This document shows, one piece after another, positions 12,689 through 26,601 of a stretch of 49,136 nt of DNA. The position numbers and the translations under genes are program-made. This DNA comes from Dipetalonema caudispina (taxonomy: Eukaryota > Nematoda > Chromadorea > Rhabditida > Onchocercidae), in assembly GCA_013365325.1 (NCBI GenBank), contig JABVXV010000410.1:1-49136 (forward strand), written 5' to 3'. A model generated the notes under the pieces. The model was not told the origin of the DNA and made no database searches. It saw only the letters and a list, made by a program, of their open reading frames with translations. Every line of letters begins with the position of its first letter. Within the stretch, counting starts at the first letter, position 1.

Positions 12689-15600
12689 TCACATTGAATT
12701 CACTCCCTGCTTCTTGGTAATCATGATTTTCATATCGTTGAAAAATGTGCGAATCGGTTGAAAAAACGTTTTGCCATTCAGTTTCCTTAAGTTTTATCAA
12801 GAACTGAACGCAAATTAATATAATACAATTTCTATCATTTTCTCTCTAATTAATTAGAATACATTTTTTGATGCACATTTTTTTCTTTTTTTTTGTTATA
12901 TTTTGTCAAAAATAATTTTATCATATGGATAAAATTCAATTTTAGAAATCACATCTTTTCAATAGGATTTAATACTGCCTGAAAGCTTTTTAATTCAATC
13001 TGATGCAAATTTCGTTAACAATTCCTCGTCTTTCATAAATTCAACAGTTTCAATCTCTTTTAAAAGGGTATAAAAATAGTAGGTTAACTTACGAATTAAC
13101 AAGCATAATAAGAAAGGTTTGCCGATATTTCGAGCTTAGGAAATAATACGTCATGAAACCAACGTAACAATTAATTAGTGATAATAAATCTAATAAATTT
13201 GCTAAATTCCTGTATAAAATAGTATGCACATCGTTAGTATGTAACGCATTTAACATTGCCAATACACCTTGTGGTAATTCTGTCACCTGAAATATTAATA
13301 AAAATTATTAATTAAATGTAAATTAAATTAATTCAATTTAAAATCTTCAATTTTATTTTAGAGTAATAAAAATAACTTACCAAATCATTTATTTATTATT
13401 TAACCCAAAATCTAGCATGAGTTTTAAAAATTAATAGCCAAAGTGAGAAAGTACAATTCACCAAGAAGACGGAAAGCATGACGACAAGTGTAAGAGTTGT
13501 TCGATCATAATTTCGTTTACTTCTTTTTGCGGCAGCGTTACTGGTACTGCCATTACTTTTTCTACCTTCCATACCACCAGAAAAGTAATATTTTCGTGAA
13601 AGTAAATTTTGTCGTCTCTTCAAATTATTTCTTAATCGAAATACCAATAAAATTGTGAAACAACATAGCAAAAAACATGGCAATGCCTGTAAATAATTAT
13701 TTTATCGATTTTTCGAGTGTATTTTACTGATAATTTCGCAAATATTTTCAATATCATTTCAACAATTAATTAGATTTTTAAAAGTTTAATTTATTATAAT
13801 TTTTCAAACAAATAATTACTTTTTCAAGAAAAAATTATTTAATTATTTTGTTGTAAAATGTCATACATATAAATGTTTCTTTACATTTTAAGTGTAATAA
13901 TGTCATTTAAAAAGATGAAAAAAATTTTCACATTTCTTAATATTTCAAGGTAATGTAACAAAATGAGAGGAAAAAAAAAAAAAAAAAAAACCAAACCTTT
14001 AAGGCAATACCTAAAATCCATAAATTAAGTTTGAAATATTTACAACTATCTTGTATTGCCCAATCAGATATATCAATGGTATAAAGTAATTGTTCACCGT
14101 CATACCTGAAGAAAGTGAAAGATAACGATACATAATGAATTTCTTCATTAAAATAAGATAATGAATCATTAGTGGCATAGTTTTAATGATAGTGACAAGA
14201 GCCAAGTAAAGCTTAACATGTCAAATTATTTCGTCTAATGCTTGGCCAGAATATATTCATTAATATCATTTTCAATTTCTTATGCATGTACTTCAATAGG
14301 ATTTTTATCATTTACAATGCTTATTAATGCAATGCTTTTAATTCCGAAATCAATTATTCAAATATTTGTGTAAGCAATTTAGATAACTGTTTAAATCACT
14401 TACAAATTATTTTGAGGTATACAAAATCTTAATGCCTCTATGATTTTCCTAAAATTTTTTAATTTTTTGAAGAAAAAAAAAAATCAGATTTATCATCTAT
14501 AAATTATTCAGTGATATCTTAAATCTATTTAATTTTAAATTCCATATGAAAATGCTTACCACACAACTTTAATTTCATGTACCAAAAACGTGGGAATGCA
14601 TATGGCTGACACAATTATTGCAATAATACCTGATGTAAACCTAAATTTTTAGTTTTGTCAATTAAAAAAAAAAAAGAAAAAGTTTTATTCGTATTAAAAA
14701 AAATATTTAAAAAAAAGATTTTTCTTGCTTATAATTTTGTCATGAAATATTGTTATTTGTAGCATTTAAAGTATATATTATATTGATTCAAAATGTTGTA
14801 TTATTGAAGAGAATCAGAAATTGATGATATTTGAAAATGTACATAACAGATATTGGAAATAAACGAAAGTATTTGAAATAAAAGGGGAATGGAAGAGGAT
14901 GAGCAAATACAAATTAGTAATTATTAACAAACAATGATAATAATGATAAGAATATATAGAAGAATAATAATTTGAAAATATTTGAAAGAAATAATGTCAT
15001 GAGGAATTAAAAATATATATGTAAATAGGAATGAATAAGTGTGTTTCGTGTTCATTTTTAAAAATTCAAAAATTCGAATTTGAATATAGTAAAGAATGGC
15101 AAATTTTAATTTCTTAAAAATTCAATTTGTAATAGTATCTTTGAATTTGTTTGTTTATCATTATCACTGTTATTTTTATCTAAATTTCTCAAGTTCTTTC
15201 CTTTTCTTTTGTTAAAAGTAATTAAATAAATTTTAAATTCGTCAATTATAATTCTATGAAATGTTGCCCAAACTTTTTACAAATGTAATGGAAAAAATTT
15301 TCACTGAGATTTTCAAGAATAAACAATTATGAATGCTACAATAATTTTCATCATATAAATAGTTGAAGACAAAAAAAGTTAAAAATAATTGCAGAAAAAA
15401 AAAGTTTAGAGAAAAAGTCAATTTGGAATGTAATTTAAATTTCACAAATAATTTCATACAACTAATTAATTATTGAACAAATTTTAGAATGTGCTAAATC
15501 ACTGTATACATAGTTATTCAGAAAAAAAAAAAATTGTTAAAGAAAAAAATTTTTTCGAAAAGTCAATTTCAAACATAATTTAAATTTAAATATTTATTTT

Positions 15601-17085
15601 TAAGCAGTGAATTAATTATTAAGCAAACCATGAAGTAATAGGCTGAAAAAGTGAATTTCTTGATTGTGCCAAAGCACTCCATCGAATAACAGCCAACGTT
15701 ACGCAACAATATAACGTTATTCCGTGAAGTGCTATCGATATTACAGCGTGAATTTTAAGAATTACTACCCATATATAGCTAAAAAAAAAAAAAAAAGAGT
15801 TAAAAGTAATGAAGTGCTAGTAATTATTATGTCTAAATTCTAACACTTTGATTATATGAAATTTTTTTAAATAATTTTGAAAAAAAAAAGATGAAAAATT
15901 CACCAACTTTCAAAATTCATATTAGACAAAATGTACATCGTTAATTCATCAATTTATTTTAGCTTTAATTATTAGGCTTCTTTTTAGATTTATTCATTCA
16001 CCATTTTTTTTTTCCGGTCCTTTTTGCTGGAATCTATTTATTGTATCCGTTTATGACTATGAAAAAAAAGTTTGAATGTTTTTTTAAATATAAGCAAAAA
16101 GTGTGAAATTTGGAAATTACTACGATTCATTGTTGAATTTAATTAGGCTTATATGAATATAGACGAATAATTATCTTTGGTAATTTTCATTGTTTTTGTT
16201 TACTATACAAATTCAATAAAATTTATGAATGTACACAATGTGATAAAAATTTAAATTAAAAAAAAAACTATAAGAAATATCTCTACATTCAATTTTTTAG
16301 ACTTCGCAAATTTCAAATTAAAAATAACAGTGAAATTGTATTAATATCAATCAAATTATTAATTATTTACCTTACTCCCATTCCTGATGTTGGTAAAAAA
16401 AATTTAAATTTGACAATATACAGAAGATATGAGCTCATAGTAATTATATCACATACAGCAATAACCACCAGTACACAATTAACCGCTGATCGTAACATGC
16501 TTGGTCTAGTTAATACCAAAATATGAATAATATTAGCAAAAATTCCCACTGGACAAATTAAAAGGCACATATATGGATGAAATAAATCATATGTTCTGAA
16601 ATGTTGAAAAATTAAAATTATTGAATAATTTTGCATAAATCATTTATAGGAATTTATTAGTAATCATTTATTTTACAGGAATGGAATATTTCCGGAAAAT
16701 TAAACATTACAATCCTGTTCATTTTATTTTATTTATTATTGATTTTTTCTCTTTCTTTTTTTTTTCTTTTGCAATACTCTATATTATTACTAGTATTATG
16801 TAAAATATGAAATTTAGGATGAATTATCAAAGCTATACTTAAATAAACCATTTCATGATATGACAAAAAAATTACCAATTTAATCGTAACTAAATTAAAT
16901 GATAGGACAAAGAAAAAAAATTTCCATCTTAATTTAATCTAATTTAAATTTAATCATAATATATGAATGATTCCTTTATCAAAACAAATAAATGATGATA
17001 CTTACGATCGAAATTGATAAAGTGATTGTTGCATTGCAATAGATACATTTTCATCAAATAATGGCGGATCATTTTCACAATACAT
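12689..17085 (-). CDS. Peptide-type rhodopsin-family GPCR (FMRFamide/myosuppressin-like, Srw-related), 8 exons
   Basis: A probable neuropeptide receptor of the neuronal or muscle plasma membrane. Exons: 17006-17085, 16371-16595, 15629-15778, 14560-14640, 13997-14105, 13462-13686, 13093-13286 and, less certainly, 12689-12785. They sum to 1161 nt, 386 aa. The N-terminus is short, with a possible N-glycosylation site (NVS). TM1-TM2 (exon 2) contain [19 protein letters not shown] and a [14 protein letters not shown] segment; TM3 (exon 3) leads into LAVIRWSAL in place of D/ERY; TM4 and the extracellular loop are in exons 4-5; TM5, a basic Ser/Gly/Asn-rich third loop and TM6 are in exon 6; TM6-TM7 (exon 7) contain [11 protein letters not shown] and end with [12 protein letters not shown]. 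The TELPQG and YRQTF signatures are typical of the invertebrate FMRFamide/myosuppressin/Srw group; the ligand cannot be inferred. Without the last exon the protein would stop at a TAA in 13089-13091, right after exon 7; the extra exon adds a 32-residue basic tail in frame after a good GTAAGT donor, but its acceptor is only CTTAAG. Confidence 0.88.
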
Positions 17086-18409
17086 TTTTTTTTTTTTCGT
17101 CTTTCCTTTTCTTTTCCTTTTTCAGGATGATATGAAATGAATGATTTATTATTTTCCTCTCCTTCGATTTTATCTACAAAATATTTCAATATAGGCACAT
17201 TTAATTTAATGAAGAAAAATTAAAAAAAGAAAAGCAAATTTTATATGATGAGAAAAAAGAGGGATAAGAAAAAGTAAAAAGAAAAAAAAAAAATTTTTAG
17301 GAAATAGAATCAAAAAGAATGAACTAAAATGAACTTTTTTTTTTTTTAAAAAAAAAAAAAGAATTTCTTTGACAATATCTTTGTAGAAAAGTATGACGTG
17401 GAAAATTTTTTCGTAGAAAATTATTTTATTCAAAATGAAGCAACAATTTCCGGCACTTTATTCAAGGAAGTTTGATTTCTTGTTGTGTCATATACTTTTA
17501 CACAAAATCGTCAGAGAAACAATTATTTTTTTGTTAGTTTCAAATGAAATATCACGTTTTCGATTAAATGAATGAAACTATCAAAACCGGAAATTGATAA
17601 TTATACAAATGTTTTCTTTTTTTTTTTTTTTTTGATCGTATAAGAAATGTATTATTTTCAATTTTTTTTTCTTTCAAATCATTGAATTACTTAGCATAGA
17701 GTTGTTGTTGAATACGATTAAACGTTTCAAGCAAAAAGTGCCAATTTATTTCCGGAATAGAGTCATTTCCGGTTGTTTGGATACTTTTTATCAAATGGTC
17801 TTGATTGAAGCATAATATACTTTAAATATTCATATGGAAACAACGGAAAATGTCTTAAAACCACTTCAATCATTTAGTTCTAAAAATTATGCATAAAAAT
17901 TAAATGTGAAAAACTTTTTGAAACTTTCAATTACTCTCGATTTTTTCTGTTTTTTTCTGTCATTTTTAAAATTTCATAGCATTATTTACACACAACCTTG
18001 CTATTGTTTGGCTTATTTATTTGATTTTTCTAATTTTACAATAAATCTCTTAACATAAAATGATGTAAATGGTGCTGGTCGTAAGAGTATTGCATCCAAA
18101 TATTAGGTTTAAATAGTTTTAAAAATGAATTTAACAAGCAAAAAAGTCGATCAGGAAACATTGGTACGAATGACTGAAATAATATTTGTTTAAGAAATTT
18201 TAAAATCGTTTAAAATTGTTAAATATTAATCATTGAAGGACAATGGATTATGGAATAACAACCGTATTAAAAATTAGCAATGCTTTCGTTTCAGATTTTT
18301 AGAAAATGCTTCCTCCTTTACTTTCACAAATGATAAGAAACTAAAAAAATAAAATAATCAGAGTTGTTAGAATAATGATAGATATGAAAAGAAGTCAACA
18401 GTTCCGGAA
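16690..18409. promoter_or_regulatory. Cluster of ETS-like TTCCGG motifs at the receptor 5' end
   Basis: Six copies of TTCCGG or its complement CCGGAA lie in 1.7 kb: 16690-16697 (TTCCGGAA, intron 1), 17448-17453, 586-594 of the 17000 block (17586-17594, ACCGGAAAT), 17750-17757 (TTCCGGAA), 17765-17773 (ATTTCCGGT) and 18402-18409 (TTCCGGAA). Four fall within 330 bases, 360-690 bases upstream of the start codon. GC-containing six-mers are rare in this AT-rich background. ETS factors bind CCGGAA cores; regulation of the receptor is inference. Confidence 0.4.
17335..17359. repeat. T13-A12 homopolymer palindrome
   Basis: Thirteen T followed directly by twelve A, a self-complementary block able to form a hairpin. 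A near-identical block is present at 38616-38639. Confidence 0.9.
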
Positions 18410-21019
18410 ATCTTGATTTGCAGAAAATCTCTACTAATTACTAATTGAAATTTGAGATAAATGTTTTGCAAAATTAGATGAAAATTGCTACTATCCGTCA
18501 AAAAAGTATTGCAACTAAGCAAATTCGAGAGATATATTTTAAGAAAAAAAGCAAAAATGTATTTGCACGACAATTTGAATTAGTCGCATGAATGACCTTT
18601 CACTCTTTTCATTTTTTAAAAAATTGAAAAATTTCATATAATGAAAAAAAGCTGAAAAAAAGAATCATAAATTAATATTTGATCAAAGACTATCATTCTA
18701 ACAAAGCTAAATCATTTCCAAAATCTATTTGTTAATTAAGATTTTAATATATCTAAGTAAATATTTCGCTAATAGGAATTTAAAACGAGTGATTGGCAAT
18801 TTTTGTATTACAATTAGCAGGAAAGAAGAATTTGTATTTGTTAAATTAGTAGTAAGATTGATGTTTATTTCTATTTCGTAAATACAATTTAAGTTAAGAG
18901 TGTAATTTTAACCACAAATATTTTTGCCAATCTAAATTTGTTACTTCATACTAATGAATGAGTTGTATTTTATTGCGTGATATTATCGATCGATGATTGT
19001 CTTCTATCAATTTACAAATAAATCAGCCTAATAAAAGGAAGTAACAATCTACAATGGTTTTCCATTGGGATTTGGAAATTTCCACGGTGCGAAATGAATG
19101 GATAAAATATGCTTTGCTGCAAATAATCGTAAACATGCCTGGTAAAAGAAATTGTTTCCGAAATTTCACTTGTCATAACAAACTTTTCAAATGCAACTAT
19201 CAACAAACTATCAGATTGCCAATCAAGAAAAGAAAGAAAAAAAAGAGAAAAAAAGAATGAGGGAACCTTAGAAACATAAGAAATATGAAAAATAGATAAT
19301 TGAAAAAAAAAAAAAGAAAAGTAAAAAATTAAAAAAAAAAAAAAAAAACAAGCATATATGTATTTTTTTTTTTTTCTTTTTAAATGAAACAAATTTTATT
19401 ATAAATATTTTTTGCTATATATACTTCATTAATTTATTCAGTGCTTTAAATAGGATATTTTAAATACTATATTGTAATTAAAATTTTATAGCTAAAAAAA
19501 ATATGAAAATAAATTTGATTTACTTCATTTATTCGTTTCAATCTTTGCTTCTATGAAATGTAAAAATAAAAAAAAAAGAAATAAATTTTCAAATATAGGA
19601 AATATTTTGCTATGTTTTTAAAAAAGAAAACAAAACAAAAGGAAAGCAAAATTTTATTCGCTAAAAGATAAAGAGAAGATTATTGCTAAAGCCTTCAACA
19701 GAATGAAATGAGAATTTGTATTTGTGAGAAGTTAATTTTGTTGAAGAGAATCTTTTGGCAAAGCTTGCTGGGAATGAGAAATAAATAAGAGAAAAGGAAA
19801 GGAAAACAAAAGATATCTAAGCTAAGAAATTAGCTCTTCATTCTATGTTTATATTTATTATAATAAGATTAAATATGAAATTTGTTTGATTGAAATCAAA
19901 TTTAGAATGTAAAGATTGCATTAATTTGTAAAAAATAGTATATTAAAATGTATTTTAATAAGAATTAATAGCAATAATTGCTAAAAAAATTACTTGAATA
20001 TCACAAGATAAAACTATTTTGTAATAATTAAAGTATAGTTTTAGTAAGCAAATTTTTTGTAATTCAATAAATAAGGCAATATTTTTGATAGAATATTTGC
20101 ACAAATTATTAATTACTTTAAAATAAATGAAAAAAAAAATCCTACAATAAATACGAATAATGTTAAATTAAAAATGTTTTAATTTACATTTCTTTTTTTT
20201 TTCTTTATCTTTTGTTGTTTTGTCATTTTCCACTCACATCTTTGTCGTAATATAGGTGTAATAAGTAGGTAAATATTTATTTCATCGTATTGATAAATTC
20301 GAGTAAAGATTGGTTAAGGTAAGGTATGGAAATGTTAGTATTAATTGTGCAAGTTTAGATCGGAGAAAAAAAAAATGCTCCAATTATATAATGCATAATT
20401 ATTTGAAGCATAAAATAATAAACATTAGAAGTGCTTTAATTCAACTTTACACAAATATTTATGAAAGGAATTGATTTATGGTGTAATTAAGTTAATTGAT
20501 TATTAAAATTTGAAAATGAAAAACTTTCAAAATACTTCAATTTCTTTTATTTTTATTTTACAATGAATATTTTAGCATACAAATGAAAAATTTTCCATGT
20601 TTTATTCAGGTAAAAAAAAGGAAGTAATAATTTTTTTTTTTCATAAATTTGAAATGTGAGTATGATAGCAAAATTAGCGAAAGTTTTGTAAATGACACAT
20701 GATATATAAAATAATTAGACATAAATGAATATTAGTGAAATGTAAACTTGAACATATCAAGTCAATTAGTTGTTCCTCTAAGGAACTTTAAAATTTTAAC
20801 AAAGAAACTTTTAGTTTGGCTAATTTTTAGGTAAACAGTCTAATTTAATTGAAATTATTTCAATTAAATGACCAAGATGCAGAACATAATGCTATGATAT
20901 TTGTTATGTTATAATACAATCACATATCCTGTATATTTATAAAAGAATAGCTTAACTTGACCTATTTCCAGTTTAACCTATAATCATCACCATGCAATTT
21001 AAGTTATTCTTCATCTACG

Positions 21020-21049
21020 AGAAAAAAAAAAAAAAAAAAAAAAAAAAAC
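21020..21049. repeat. Long poly(A) tract
   Basis: An uninterrupted A run of nearly 30 bases, among the longest of dozens of such tracts in the window. There is no retroposed gene upstream of it that I can recognise. Confidence 0.9.
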
Positions 21050-24000
21050 AAGCCACTTTTTCTCCAACAAATGATATGACATTCAAATCTACAACACAAC
21101 AACTTTTTAACAGCATGAGATCATTATTCTATCATGTGATGTGAGCATAATGTAGACAGATGGCATTTTATACGATGAAATTCAATTTATTACTTGTGAT
21201 AGAAAACTTTTACATTTAGATAATTGGGATAATTAGTCACTGAGAGTTAGATATTTGGAATAATTAGCGACTTAAATAAGTTATCATGACGACAACTTGT
21301 TTGAAAGTCTTGTAACTCTATGAAAATTATATACAAGCTAATTAAGAAAGGTGATATGCAAATATAGGGAGAGTAACAAAAGCTGTGCTGCTTTCTGAGA
21401 TAATCGAATGCATCAGAACTAGCATTGCTTTCTTTTTTTTTTTTTTTTTTCTTAACAACAATTTTCGCTTTAACTTGAAAATGATTCGAAAATTTTAGAA
21501 GAAGTAAGTTTGAAATTTAACATCTATTTGATTATAAATTTAATTTTGAAAACAAAAAAGAAATTCCTACTATTGTATAACATAATTTGGATCATCAAAT
21601 GCTTTATTTCAAAAATAACTCTTAAAATTAGCAAAACAAATGATATACTTTTTAAGTTCATTCATTCACTTCTTTACAATTTATCAATTACAATTACATT
21701 TACAATTTTTCTTGTTATTGTTCCAATTTGATGAAATTTTGATAGAAAAAAAAGAAAAAAAAACATTATTCGTAAACAGTATCCAATGCTATCTACTTCA
21801 CAATATTTCTAGAAGAAAAATAAAAAGAAAAGGAAAAAAAACACATTGATGTTAATTCTCTCTTGAAATTCTCTCGAGAAAGCAACATTAGTAATGAATT
21901 AAGCGCAATTTTCCAAACGAACTATTGAAATAAAGGAAGTAATATCAGGCAAAGATGGGAAAGAAAAGAAAAAAATAGGTTAACAAATAGTTTATTTGCA
22001 TGAAGATTGGGTGAAAAAAAAAAAAAACAAACAGAAGCTAAAATTGATTTTAAATGGTTGCGACATTCAAAAAAAAAAAAAAAAAAAAAATTGAAGAAAA
22101 TTTGTTGGGAGTCAATCTTCTACAATATTAAATCATACAAATAATTGCGATATTTTCCCATGAAAAAAAAAAAAAATTTCTATTTTCTCAAATGAAATCA
22201 AAGTATTGTTGGAAATTTGTAAATTACAACTTATTATTTTCTGTCTTCATTATTATTTGCTATGCAAATAATTGATTATTAATTGGTTGATAATAAATTT
22301 GAACAATTTGCTGAATGCTTTGTATTAAGTAAATAATTAACTCATGACAAAAAATTAAATCAAATTTTGTCTTAACATAATAATTTTAAATAAAATTTCC
22401 TTCTACGAAATGAAATTTGATAATAAATGCTGAAAAACATTATGAAAAGAGAAAAAAAATCATGAAATATACAATTAGAATATCTGTTATCATTGGATAG
22501 AGAATAATGAAATTTGGTAATTTGAGTAATTAGTAGGACATATGTTTGGATTAGTTGCATATTATAATGCTCAATCTAATTTTGCAACTAATTTTTTGGC
22601 AATATATGTATATATGATACATTGAAGCATGTATACTAAAATATATAAATTCAAATTATAATTTTCAGTTTTTATTTAACAATTTAATGTATAGTACATT
22701 TCAAATTTTCTCAAAAAACAGAAGTTCTGTATTCGATTAAAGGAATGCAATGAAATAGAAATTGTTGAAATAAAGAGAGCAAATTTTCGTAAATATTTTT
22801 ATTCGATTGAATCATTTTATAAATTGAATATTCAATAGGCATACTTCATTAATTTAATTAATTAAAAGAAATGGAATAATGAAAGAAACAAGTGATGTAA
22901 CACAGTTATCAAAATAAGTTATTAAACATTTACAATCAATGTGAAATTATAAAAACTATTCTATTGTTACTAAATTTTAAAATAAAAGCGCCAATAAAAC
23001 AAACGCCTTATCAGAAATATCTCTTAGTTGTTATTATCAGGATACAGTGTAATCCCAAAATGATCGATCAATCTAAGGCAAAGATGGAAGGAAAACAAAA
23101 AATAAAAAATGAAAAGGTTTTAAAAAAAAAGTTGGCTTGTAATGATTTGAGGAAGTTAATTCTGAACTTTAAAACTATAAATTTAAGCATTCCTAAAACT
23201 GTTCATACTTCTAATTATCATTGTTACTTGGCTTGATATGTTTGGCCTGGCATAATTCATCATTAAAAATGGAAGGTAATTATTGAATCAGTAATTATCG
23301 TTGCTGTAACAAGAATATATTGATTTAAGATAGATTTTTAACAATTGTAAACTGAGTCTAATCAGCCTTAACTATTACTTTTTTAAAGCTCTATTATAAA
23401 GAGATTTGAAGGAAGACAATGTGAGACATTTTTTCCTATTAAAATTTTATGAGATATCTCAGGTCATTATAAAACTCACCACGAAGAAGGGTTACATGGG
23501 AAAGGTCAAATCGTTATCATTGCTAGGAGATAATTCTTGCAAAATCATTTCATCTACCTTTGTTTTATTATGAATCGGTATTCCTCTCTGAACTTTATGT
23601 ATCTATGACAACCGGAAATGATATAACATGACGGATTTCCAGTCCAATCAACTTCAAAAATAATAAATAATTGATCAATTCATGCGTAAAATATCACAAA
23701 GATTATTATTACTTAACAAAGAAAAAAGGAAGTATATACGGAAAGTTTAATATTGCTAAACGATATATTTCAGTATATTTCGATAATCCATATCAGAAAA
23801 ATAAACCAAGAATTTAATCAAATTGTAATTTGAGAAAAAAAAAAAGAACTGATATTCGTACATTCCGGTAAACATATTGTTTTCAAAATGGACGAATGAA
23901 ATTTATGCTGCCCTCAAATAGACTGAAATTGTATTTGAAAGAGAAAAAAAAAATACGATTCAATGAGAAGAAGGTAATTTTAAGAAGAAAAAATATGATG

Positions 24001-25278
24001 TGTGCATTCAAAAGAGCAAAGAAAAGTATGTAAATTTGGCTATTGTAAATTTGTAAAAATACTAAAAGATTATTTGATCAAAAGAGCTACTAATTAATCA
24101 GAAAAAGCATCAAATGCTTGCGAGGAAAAAGGCTTATAAAGCAGATAAGCAATGAAATTTGAGAAACCATACGAGATACAATTTGGAAATGTCAAAATGA
24201 ATTTGAAGAAGTTTTCACCAAATGCTTTCTTTTACAAGGCGGAAAAAGCAAACGAATAGTTAACGAAGATAAATGAATAAATTATTCCCAATTTTGAAGT
24301 GCTATAATGATGTTTAGAATGGCAATTCAAGAGTTAAACAGCAATAAAAAATTCGTTTATTTATGATTGAAAGTTATTGCACGACGTTGTAGAAAATATG
24401 AAATAACTGAAAATTTTTTCCTAATATAATTTCAGCTAAAATAAAATTTTCTTGTTTTTATCTAACTTAAATAAAAATTTTTTTCCTTAGATCTAATTAT
24501 GAATTAATAAGTAGTTTGAAGGTTTTTCAAGATTTTTTAAAATAGAATACCAATAAGCAAACAAATTTCGATGAATAATTATTATCTATTAACTAAAATT
24601 TCCTACTCATTAGCACTAAGATAATGTTTAAAACTTGCTGAAAGCTATGTTAATTTTCCAATTAGTTTAATGATAGTTATATGAATTCATAAATGGATCG
24701 TTTTGAATGCAAATCGGTATTTTTTGAAAATGTGAAAATTTTTTTTCAAGTTAATTTTATCGCTTTTTCCCGAATTTTTTCGTTAGTTTAAAAAATAGGC
24801 TAATTTGCCGATATTTACTTTTATTGATCTAATTTGGTGGATAATTTAAATGGAGCAATGTAACAAATTTCAAAAATTTAGAAATCAATTGATAAGTAAG
24901 CAATTTCACATGATTTGATTGGTTATATAAATTTGCACATCCCTAAATAAACTTCTATATACCAATTAAAATTAAAACGAAAAAAGATATTTGCTTCAAT
25001 TTTCAGCGCAATTTTAAATGTTAGCTTTCAACTTTTTCGTTTCAATTCGATTAAAAAAGAAATAGTTATATATCTAAAATAGATCATACTTAATTTATCA
25101 TTGATAGATGATAAAAGAAAGATTATTACTTTTAAATTGTTCATTTGATAAGGAGAAAGGGAAAGTTAAAACAGCAAATTAATTGATAGCATTCAATAAA
25201 TTGTTTGATAGCAACATTGTATAAGAAAATAAATGGAATGGGTTGAATTTGATGGGAAGAAATTTCAATTCTAATTCT

Positions 25279-25286
25279 TTTTTTTT

Positions 25287-25319
<33 letters not shown>
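25279..25319. repeat. Long poly(T) tract
   Basis: About 40 bases made almost only of T, broken by a single A. Further T-rich tracts follow at 25541-25602 and 25636-25654. Confidence 0.9.
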
Positions 25320-25320
<1 letters not shown>

Positions 25321-25575
25321 CCATTATATCTTCTTTTTCTTGCATAGAACTCAATGAAATATATAAAAGGAAAAAGAAAAAAATGACTTATTGAATAGTT
25401 TAATGATACTTTCCAGTGAACAATGCATAAAATTTTGGGATGAAATTGTAATTCGAATTCAATGATAGCTTTTAATACAACCAATTTTAATTTTATCCAT
25501 CATTTGTTGCATGCTATCCTTTTCGTGTAGCAATTATGAGTCTTTTTTTTTTCTTCTTCTTCTTCTTTTTATTTC

Positions 25576-25609
<34 letters not shown>

Positions 25610-26527
25610 TGAAAATATATTTAAAACAATTGTTTTCTTTTTTTTTTTTTTTTTGTTTTGATTATATAAAAAGATAACAGTAATGTATAAATGAAATAAA
25701 AAGATAATGTAGGAATAAATAATTATCTGAAATATTTCACCAAAATTTAGCAATTTTTTTTATTGATAATTGATGTTGAGGGAAAAAATTTAAAAATTTG
25801 GATAAATTTTGATAACAATAGTAAACTGAAGCTAAATATCTAGCTTCTTATTAATATTTACAGTTATTACAATTACTTGGAAGACAATAAAAAATTTGTT
25901 GCATAATTTTTTTTTTTCACATTTAATTCAAATATTACAATACAAAAAGTTAAAGTAAGATTAGATATTATAAGTGAATAAATCAAATATAACATTTAGT
26001 ATTTATTTTGCCAATAACTTTCATAAATGACAAATTTTATGCATGAATAGTTACATGAATGAATGCATTTAAAATATTATCCAATTTTAACTTACTGTTT
26101 TTAAATTTCATAAGTGGATAAAGTGAGGTAAACACAATGATAAAGTAAAGAATAATAAATATACTATGGTAAACAAAATGATATTTGGAATTATTAAAAA
26201 TTTGTTTCTAGAAAATACGTTAAAATCGACTAGATCTGAAAGATATATTGAAGTAAGCAATAGTTTTGCAAGGAAAGGTAAGAAAAATTAGGAGTAGTAA
26301 TTCTATCCACTTAAAATTTGAAATATTTTGAAATATGATCAGTTGTGGCAGCTTCAAAATATAATCAACAAAACGAGCAACTTAGTCTGTTTTGCTCAGT
26401 TTCAAACAAACAAAAAAAAGAGTATATTTCGAGAATTTTTTTTTTCAGAAAAATAAAAATAAAAACTGCTGTTTTTTTTCTAAATTTCAACCAATTTCAA
26501 AGTTAATTTTTCTGATTTTAACATTTA

Positions 26528-26601
26528 ATTTAGGATGGAAACAAACATTTAGGATGGATTTTTAATCTTACATTTGACATTTAGGATGGAAACAAACATT
26601 T
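26528..26601. repeat. 23-bp direct repeat containing AGGATGGAAACAAACATTT
   Basis: The same 23-base segment occurs at 26528-26550 and 26579-26601, offset 51 bases, with a third partial copy (ATTTAGGATGG) at 26547-26557. It borders a more GC-balanced patch of about 200 bases. Confidence 0.9.

Larger units (their letters stand above)
17086..26520. other. Gene-free AT-rich intergenic region, left part
   Basis: I recognise no gene in this stretch. It holds many A or T homopolymers, for example near 21020-21049, 22071-22090 and 25279-25319, and purine or pyrimidine-rich patches. The open frames present are short, biased towards K/N/I/F and overlap on both strands, as expected by chance. A 90-codon plus-strand frame at 22964-23236 resembles no family I know. 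Around 23440-23660 the base composition is more balanced and includes ACCGGAAAT at 23611-23619, but I cannot assign a function. Confidence 0.6.

Noticed and set aside
19012..19392. 126-codon minus-strand frame
   Set aside because: Mostly Phe/Lys runs from poly(T) and poly(A) tracts, and it overlaps an open frame on the other strand; composition artefact.
22964..23236. 90-codon plus-strand frame
   Set aside because: Lys/Asn/Ile/Leu-biased as expected from AT-rich DNA, with no recognisable domain and no supporting splice or promoter context.
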